Position numbers and translations under genes: made by a program
Part shown: positions 7,034 to 10,753 of the stretch, in pieces
How the letters are laid out: each line of letters begins with the position of its first letter
Numbering within the stretch: the first letter of the stretch is position 1
The notes under the pieces: model-generated
What the model was told of the DNA's origin: nothing
Seen by the model: the letters and a program-made list of their open reading frames with translations, nothing else
Databases searched by the model: none
DNA from: Deltaproteobacteria bacterium
GTDB taxonomy: Bacteria; JAUYMQ01
Reading direction: 5' to 3'
Length of the DNA stretch: 10,753 nt
NCBI GenBank assembly: GCA_030698575.1
Contig: JAUYMQ010000149.1
Span: 1-10,753, forward strand

Positions 7034-7303
7034 ATGACAACCACGCGGAAAATCGAGGTGTTCAGCGCCGGATGTCCGGCCTGCGAGGAGACGATTCAAC
7101 TCGTCGACCGACTTGCCTGCCCGTCGTGCGAGGTAACCATCCTCGACATGAACGAACCGCCCATCGGCGAACGCGCGAGGCGGCTGGGCATCCGCTCCGT
7201 TCCCGCCGTCGTCATCAACGGAATGCCGGCTGGCTGCTGCGCCGGCCGTGGTCCTGACGAGACCACGCTCCGGGCCGCCGGGCTCGGGCGGCCGGTCGCA
7301 TAG
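7034..7303 (+). CDS. Small thioredoxin/glutaredoxin-like protein, cysteine-rich
   Basis: This 89-residue cytoplasmic protein has a thioredoxin-like fold. KIEVFSAGCPAC puts the active-site-like pair Cys14/Cys17 after the first strand, and SVPAVVINGMPAG supplies the cis-proline (Pro57) and the following strand. Extra cysteines are Cys29/Cys32 (CPSC) and adjacent Cys68/Cys69 (GCCAGRGPDE), making six in all. Such proteins occur in mercury operons and probably carry or buffer Hg(II), or reduce thiols, between the transporter and a reductase; that role is inference. AGGAG ends eight bases before the ATG, and the gap from the preceding gene is 16 bases, so it belongs to the merR transcript. It is the last gene before a 137-base gap. 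Confidence 0.8.
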   Translation: MTTTRKIEVFSAGCPACEETIQLVDRLACPSCEVTILDMNEPPIGERARRLGIRSVPAVVINGMPAGCCAGRGPDETTLRAAGLGRPVA

Positions 7304-7367
7304 CCATGGACGGATGCGCCCGCGGCGACGGCTGACTCTCCCATGCGGTGGTATTGCATCCCGAACG

Positions 7368-7391
7368 GCCGGATTACATCCTCGATCCGGC
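7368..7391 (+). terminator. Possible hairpin at the end of the mer operon
   Basis: GCCGGAT (7368-7374) pairs perfectly with ATCCGGC (7385-7391) around a ten-base loop, 65 bases after the last mer gene. No T-run follows immediately, so termination is only a possibility. Confidence 0.3.
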
Positions 7392-7440
7392 GGGCGAGAT
7401 TCCTGGAATCCTTTTGCGCCTCAGGTCATCCCAAGAGACG

Positions 7441-8415
7441 ATGCGCTTACGCTTGACTCCTCGCCGGTCGACCGCTCTCTCCGCGTCCGCCCTATGCCTA
7501 GCGCTCCTGTGGATCGCGGCCGAGGCCCCCGGAGTGCGGGCCGGCCCGAATGGCTTCGATCTCACCCGACATGCCGTACCGCCCTCGCAAATCCTGTCGG
7601 GAGGTCCCCCCCGCGATGGCATTCCGGCGCTCCTTCATGCCCGATTCGTTCCCGCGTCCCAGTCCCAGCTCCAGCCCGACGACCGCGTGCTGGGAATTGC
7701 CATCGGCGGGCGGGCCAAGGCCTATCCCCTTCGCATTCTCAACTGGCACGAGGTCGTGAACGACGAGATCGGGGGCTTGCCGGTCGTCATCACCTACTGC
7801 CCTCTGTGCGCTTCCGGCGTCGCCTTCGACCGCAGGGTGGACGGCCAGACGCTCGTTTTCGGGGTGTCCGGCCTGCTGTACAACTCGAACGTCCTGCTGT
7901 ACGACCGGCAGAGCGAGAGCTTGTGGACACAGATCGGGATGCGGGCCGTGGCGGGGCCTCGCACCGGAGCACGCCTTCGATCGCTGCCGCTCTACCACGG
8001 AACATGGTCGGCCTGGCGCGCCCGCCACCCCGGGACCCTCGTTCAATCCTTCGATACAGGCTTCATACGCAGCTACGACCGCGATCCCTACGTCGACTAT
8101 CCGGCCACCCAGCGCCTCATGTTTCCGGTGGAGCCGCGATCCAACCGCCTTCCGGCCAAGACCCTCATCCTGGGAGTAGAACAAGCCGGTGAGGCCCGGG
8201 CCTATCCGCTCGGCGATCTCCGAGGGACGGCCGGTCCGGTCCGGGACCGGCTCGGGGGCCGCGAGGTTCGGATTGTCTACGATCTTGAGGCCGGAACGGC
8301 CACGGTCCTCGACGAGAAGGGCCGCGAGATTCAAAGTCTCGTGACATACTGGTTCGCCTGGTACGCGTTCCATCCCGACACAGGCTTGTGGCAGGGCACC
8401 GCATCCAGCCGATGA
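7441..8415 (+). CDS. Secreted DUF3179 domain-containing protein
   Basis: This 324-residue protein belongs to the uncharacterised DUF3179 family. Residues 1-34 form a signal peptide: basic MRLRLTPRR, a hydrophobic stretch ALCLALLWIAA, and a VRA cleavage site before GPNG. The mature part has the family features: RVLGIAIGGRAKAYPLRIL, WHEVVNDEIGG, then TYCPLCASGVAFDR with Cys120/Cys123, SGLLYNSNVLLYDRQSESLW, and a second AYPLG repeat near the C-terminus. The CPLC pair suggests a disulfide or metal site, but no activity is established for the family. I chose the ATG at 7441 because it gives a clean signal peptide, although its ribosome binding site is weak; a GTG at 7348 in the same frame would bury that signal. 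It is 137 bases from the mer genes and 59 bases before a DoxX-like gene, which is probably co-transcribed. Confidence 0.85.
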   Translation: MRLRLTPRRSTALSASALCLALLWIAAEAPGVRAGPNGFDLTRHAVPPSQILSGGPPRDGIPALLHARFVPASQSQLQPDDRVLGIAIGGRAKAYPLRILNWHEVVNDEIGGLPVVITYCPLCASGVAFDRRVDGQTLVFGVSGLLYNSNVLLYDRQSESLWTQIGMRAVAGPRTGARLRSLPLYHGTWSAWRARHPGTLVQSFDTGFIRSYDRDPYVDYPATQRLMFPVEPRSNRLPAKTLILGVEQAGEARAYPLGDLRGTAGPVRDRLGGREVRIVYDLEAGTATVLDEKGREIQSLVTYWFAWYAFHPDTGLWQGTASSR

Positions 8416-8474
8416 CGGATTCCGGCGGGTCGCCGCTTCGGCGGGCAGGCCGGCCAAAGGCGAAGGAGCCGGAC

Positions 8475-8900
8475 ATGAACGCTTCACAATCACGCTCGAT
8501 CGAGCCGGCGCTCTTCATCCTCCGGGCCGGGCTCGGCATCTTCCTGCTGCTCTGGGGCATCGACAAAATCGTCGAGCCCGGAGCCACTGTAAAGATCTTT
8601 GATCATTTCTACTTCCTGCCAATCGGTCCCGGCGCGGCACGGGTCATCGGCGCCGTCGAGGTTGTTTTCGCGCTCGCCTTCCTCGCCGGCTACCGAAAGA
8701 CTCTGACCTACGGCGCCGCCTTCGCGATGCACGCCATCTCGACGGTTTCAACGTACAAGCAATTGCTATCGCCCTTCGGCCACAACCACCTGTTCGTCGC
8801 CGCCTTGCCGGTCCTCGCGGGCTTCGCCGCGCTATGGATCGCCCGGGACCAGGACCGCCGGTTCATCCTGGGGGGCGCCAGAACCGGGGTACGGGGATAG
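8475..8900 (+). CDS. DoxX-family integral membrane protein
   Basis: This 141-residue inner-membrane protein has about four transmembrane helices: ALFILRAGLGIFLLLWGIDK, RVIGAVEVVFALAFLAG, TYGAAFAMHAISTVSTY, and LFVAALPVLAGFAALWIA. The first helix with its WGIDKI ending and the overall four-helix plan are those of the DoxX/MauE-like superfamily, whose members are often associated with redox or thiol chemistry at the membrane. No specific partner can be named. AAGGAG is six bases before the ATG. It follows the DUF3179 gene by 59 bases on the same strand, and the two may act together at the cell envelope. No plus-strand gene follows before the right edge. Confidence 0.75.
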   Translation: MNASQSRSIEPALFILRAGLGIFLLLWGIDKIVEPGATVKIFDHFYFLPIGPGAARVIGAVEVVFALAFLAGYRKTLTYGAAFAMHAISTVSTYKQLLSPFGHNHLFVAALPVLAGFAALWIARDQDRRFILGGARTGVRG

Positions 8901-9062
8901 GATTGGAACAGGAGGCCAGGCGAGCTGTCGCGCGGGCGGTGAGACGAAGCTCGAACGGCCCTTCGCGCCGGAGAGGCGTCGGGGTGACCGCCATTCGGAG
9001 AGAATTCGCCGAAACGTCGCTTTTCGTACGGGAAACGGACATTCGTGGGATAGTTATTCTGG

Positions 9063-9088
9063 GAAGCCGAACCCCAGCGGTTGGCTTC
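9063..9088 (+). other. Bulged stem-loop, possible structured RNA
   Basis: GAAGCC-G-AACC (9063-9073) pairs with GGTT-GGCTTC (9079-9088), giving ten base pairs with one bulged G and a five-base loop. CTTCG at 9085-9089 could instead pair with CGAAG at 9101-9105. It lies 84 bases upstream of the strong hairpin. No promoter or known RNA family was recognised. Confidence 0.3.
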
Positions 9089-9171
9089 GCTCCCCAAATA
9101 CGAAGGGTCGGAACAGAGAGTCGGCGACAAACCCTGGCATGCCATAAGCCCCCGAAAACCGGCCAGATAAG

Positions 9172-9207
9172 CAGAGACCCCGGCAGCGCGTGCTGCCGGG
9201 GTCTCTG
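9172..9207. terminator. Strong perfect hairpin, probable terminator
   Basis: CAGAGACCCCGGCAGC (9172-9187) is followed after four bases by its exact reverse complement (9192-9207), a 16-bp GC-rich stem. Only two T residues follow directly on the plus strand, so it lacks the classical T-run. It could terminate transcription from the DoxX side, or end a small RNA from the structured region just upstream. Confidence 0.55.
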
Positions 9208-9597
9208 TTAACAACCGACGGCCGATTTCAGCCGTCTATGATTTGGCTCCCCTGAACCTATTCTCTCGATTTGTCTCTGCTCGCTCGCTCTGAAAATAGC
9301 CCGATTTGCACCGGAATCGCCGATTCAGCGTTTCGGCGTAAACATCGCGTGCCCGAGAGCCTGCCGAGCGGGCCGTCGCAGATGCAACTCGCCGAGATGA
9401 AAGAGAGAATCAGAGCAGAGCGCTGCTCCAAGCTGGGCTATCCCCTGGGCCAATCCTTGGTGCGATTCGGTACAATTTCCGGGCGAATCGTTATACCGCG
9501 AACCGCGGGGCTTATACCTCTCGTTGCCCCGTCCAATGCGCGACCGAAGACAAGTCCCAGGAGTCCTCAACGTGACCTGTTAGGCCGTGGGCAGGTG

Positions 9598-9647
9598 CGG
9601 TCCGGGTTCATGGGTGACAGATCGGTCCAGGTACATGGGTGACACTT
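9598..9647. repeat. Two tandem 25-bp repeats, likely a solo IS481-type insertion sequence end
   Basis: Two units (9598-9622 and 9623-9647) start with CGGTCC and share CATGGGTGACA; they match at 21 of 25 positions. Read on the minus strand each begins TGTCACCCATG, which resembles, from memory, the tandem transposase-binding ends of IS481-family elements, whose tips begin with TGT. The outermost TGT would be at about 9645, with the element body to the left, but no transposase gene or second end is visible there. It is most likely a remnant. Confidence 0.55.
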
Positions 9648-9694
9648 CCACGATACTGCGGGCACCCCAGGAGGTGCCCCGTGCCGGGGGAAGG

Positions 9695-10753
9695 CTAATA
9701 AGACGGCGGACGAGGCCGCGCTACTAGCGGAGGTGCCCATGGATCGGCGCGGGAAGCAAAACGCGCTCTGAGGTACTCGCTCCGGAGTTGCTGGCGCTCT
9801 CGGTATGCCTTGGAATATCGCTCTGACTGGCAGAGACAGTTTCTTGAAGCAAGAATGTTGCAGACGGTTCCCTGATCCGGCAGCCGGAGGGCGTCGAACT
9901 GAAAAACGTTGTGCCCACCCTTTGGCAAGCTCCAGCCATACACGCGCCGTTTGATCAGATCCGCAACCATGAAAACCGCCGGCATGAGGGACACGAAACT
10001 GATCGTAGCGGCCGGCAAGGCCTTGTCTGGCTGCATTGTCGAGCACATGCGCTCGACGGCCTGATCGAACCTCAGGCCGGCGTAAGATCCTACATCGTCG
10101 GTGATCGAACGATCCTTTCTTCTTCCCGCCACAACTTCGATGAGATCTGGGTCAATGATTCTTCCACTTCTTGCGAGGTGACGAATCACCTCAACGGGCA
10201 GGCCCAGGTAATTGGCGAGTTCAACCTCAGGGTTAAACCCGAGGCCCCGGGGCTCGGGGTACAAGTCGTTGAGGCATGCGTTCTCCAGCCTATCGAATTC
10301 GTGCAATGAGAGCATCCAACGTGACAGATCAGTGCCACCATTGACCATTACACTGGTCAGCTCCGTTTGTAGGGTGCGACGGAGGGGTCCGCTATCAAGG
10401 CAACACCAGACGTATCCAAGCCGTTCCCGCGCCGCTTCCACAAACCGTTCGAAAGGCATTATGTAAGCGAAGGCGTCGACAGATGGATGAAGATCTTTAA
10501 TGAAACGTTGGGCAGCCAGGACCTTGGGTAGGTTCCTGTTCGCCTTGGGATGGGCACTGATAAACAATCGCTCCTCGTTGCTGGGAGAGATGTGATCCAT
10601 ATCGACCAGGTCAAGCGATATCTCGAGCTTCGGCAGGCACCCCAAGACGTAGGTGCAGGCGCTTCCGATCGCACCCAATCCGAAGGCGCAGGCGTGGCCG
10701 AGTTCGCAGCTCTCTGGGAAAGATGGGTTGGCAGGCCCCTTTTCGTTGATACT
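9695..10753 (-). CDS. E1/ThiF-like ATP-dependent adenylating enzyme, 5' part outside window
   Basis: The frame is open from the right edge to a TAG at 9695, giving 352 visible residues. E1/ThiF/MoeB enzymes activate the C-terminus of a ubiquitin-like or sulfur-carrier protein by adenylation. The nucleotide site is intact: GLGAIG (near visible residues 25-30), DMDHISPSNEER matching the D.D.(5-6)SN..R motif, Lys in NLPKVLAAQ, and the CCLD aspartate after the fourth strand. ENACLNDLYPEPRG aligns in position with the cysteine-bearing loop of the family, and a late NCLCQSERYSKAY may be half of a zinc site. AATISFVSLMPAVFMVADLIKR is the typical helix before the C-terminus. The gene is less GC-rich than its neighbours, which suggests transfer. 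The last ~20 residues (ADPWAPPLVARPRPPSY) look like read-through into flanking DNA next to the repeat, so the natural end may have been altered. The specific subfamily and substrate are not resolvable here. Confidence 0.75.
   Translation of the reverse strand, partial: SINEKGPANPSFPESCELGHACAFGLGAIGSACTYVLGCLPKLEISLDLVDMDHISPSNEERLFISAHPKANRNLPKVLAAQRFIKDLHPSVDAFAYIMPFERFVEAARERLGYVWCCLDSGPLRRTLQTELTSVMVNGGTDLSRWMLSLHEFDRLENACLNDLYPEPRGLGFNPEVELANYLGLPVEVIRHLARSGRIIDPDLIEVVAGRRKDRSITDDVGSYAGLRFDQAVERMCSTMQPDKALPAATISFVSLMPAVFMVADLIKRRVYGWSLPKGGHNVFQFDALRLPDQGTVCNILASRNCLCQSERYSKAYRERQQLRSEYLRARFASRADPWAPPLVARPRPPSY

Larger units (their letters stand above)
8901..9597. other. Long intergenic region without a convincing gene
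   Basis: Nearly 700 bases, and almost 800 up to the ThiF-like gene, hold no frame with a ribosome binding site or family resemblance. The open frames here are poor in protein-like pattern. The stretch contains a bulged hairpin at 9063-9088 and a perfect 16-bp hairpin at 9172-9207. The part from about 9215 to 9597 shows no structure I can name. Confidence 0.5.

Noticed and set aside
7498-8493. A 331-codon minus-strand open frame opposite the DUF3179 gene
   Set aside because: No family features; the plus-strand frame has a signal peptide and DUF3179 motifs.
8708-9214. A 168-codon minus-strand open frame running from the strong hairpin into the DoxX gene
   Set aside because: Starts inside the hairpin, overlaps the 3' half of the DoxX gene and has no recognisable domain.
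9188-9215. GTTAACA after the strong hairpin considered as an integron attC core
   Set aside because: It does not fit the GTTRRRY consensus at its last position, and there is no matching partner site or integrase.
9271-9642. A 123-codon plus-strand open frame ending in the tandem repeat
   Set aside because: No ribosome binding site or domain; its end (FMGDRSVQVHG) is simply translation of the repeat units.

Overview
The window is GC-rich chromosomal DNA from a free-living bacterium. Divergent ECF sigma genes, a small zinc anti-sigma factor, a long acyl-CoA dehydrogenase, a DUF3179 protein and a mercury-type operon suit an environmental lineage such as Acidobacteria, Deltaproteobacteria or a related uncultured group. 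This placement is inference; nothing here fixes the phylum. No rRNA, tRNA or CRISPR array was seen.

Left part (1-3486): two transcription units diverge from about 2347-2602. The minus-strand unit reads ECF sigma factor, patatin-like phospholipase, an unrecognised small protein, and the start of an exported methionine-rich protein that looks like a cytochrome c and runs off the left edge. The plus-strand unit is a second ECF sigma factor overlapping by ATGA with a short zf-HC2 anti-sigma factor. Each unit looks like a stress-response module: one pairs a sigma factor with membrane-lipid and envelope functions, the other with a soluble zinc-binding sensor.

Centre (3586-5376): a 596-residue acyl-CoA dehydrogenase of the long FadE/VLCAD-like type with its own strong ribosome binding site. 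About 460 bases follow without a convincing gene, ending in a MerR-type promoter.

Mercury-type operon (5784-7303): the promoter has a 20-base spacer containing a dyad. It leads into merR, which keeps all three mercury-binding cysteines. A thioredoxin-fold/MerC-like membrane fusion overlaps merR by one base (TAATG), and a six-cysteine thioredoxin-like protein follows. No mercuric reductase or organomercurial lyase is present in the window. A secreted DUF3179 protein and a DoxX-family membrane protein follow on the same strand.

Right part (8901-10753): nearly 800 bases without a convincing gene contain a perfect 16-bp hairpin, a second structured segment upstream of it, and two tandem 25-bp repeats resembling a lone IS481-type insertion sequence end. 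Beyond them, on the minus strand, lies most of an E1/ThiF-like adenylating enzyme that enters from the right edge and is visibly less GC-rich than its neighbours. It could be one component of a bacterial ubiquitin-like conjugation or defence operon whose other genes lie outside the window. This is the most promising lead here.
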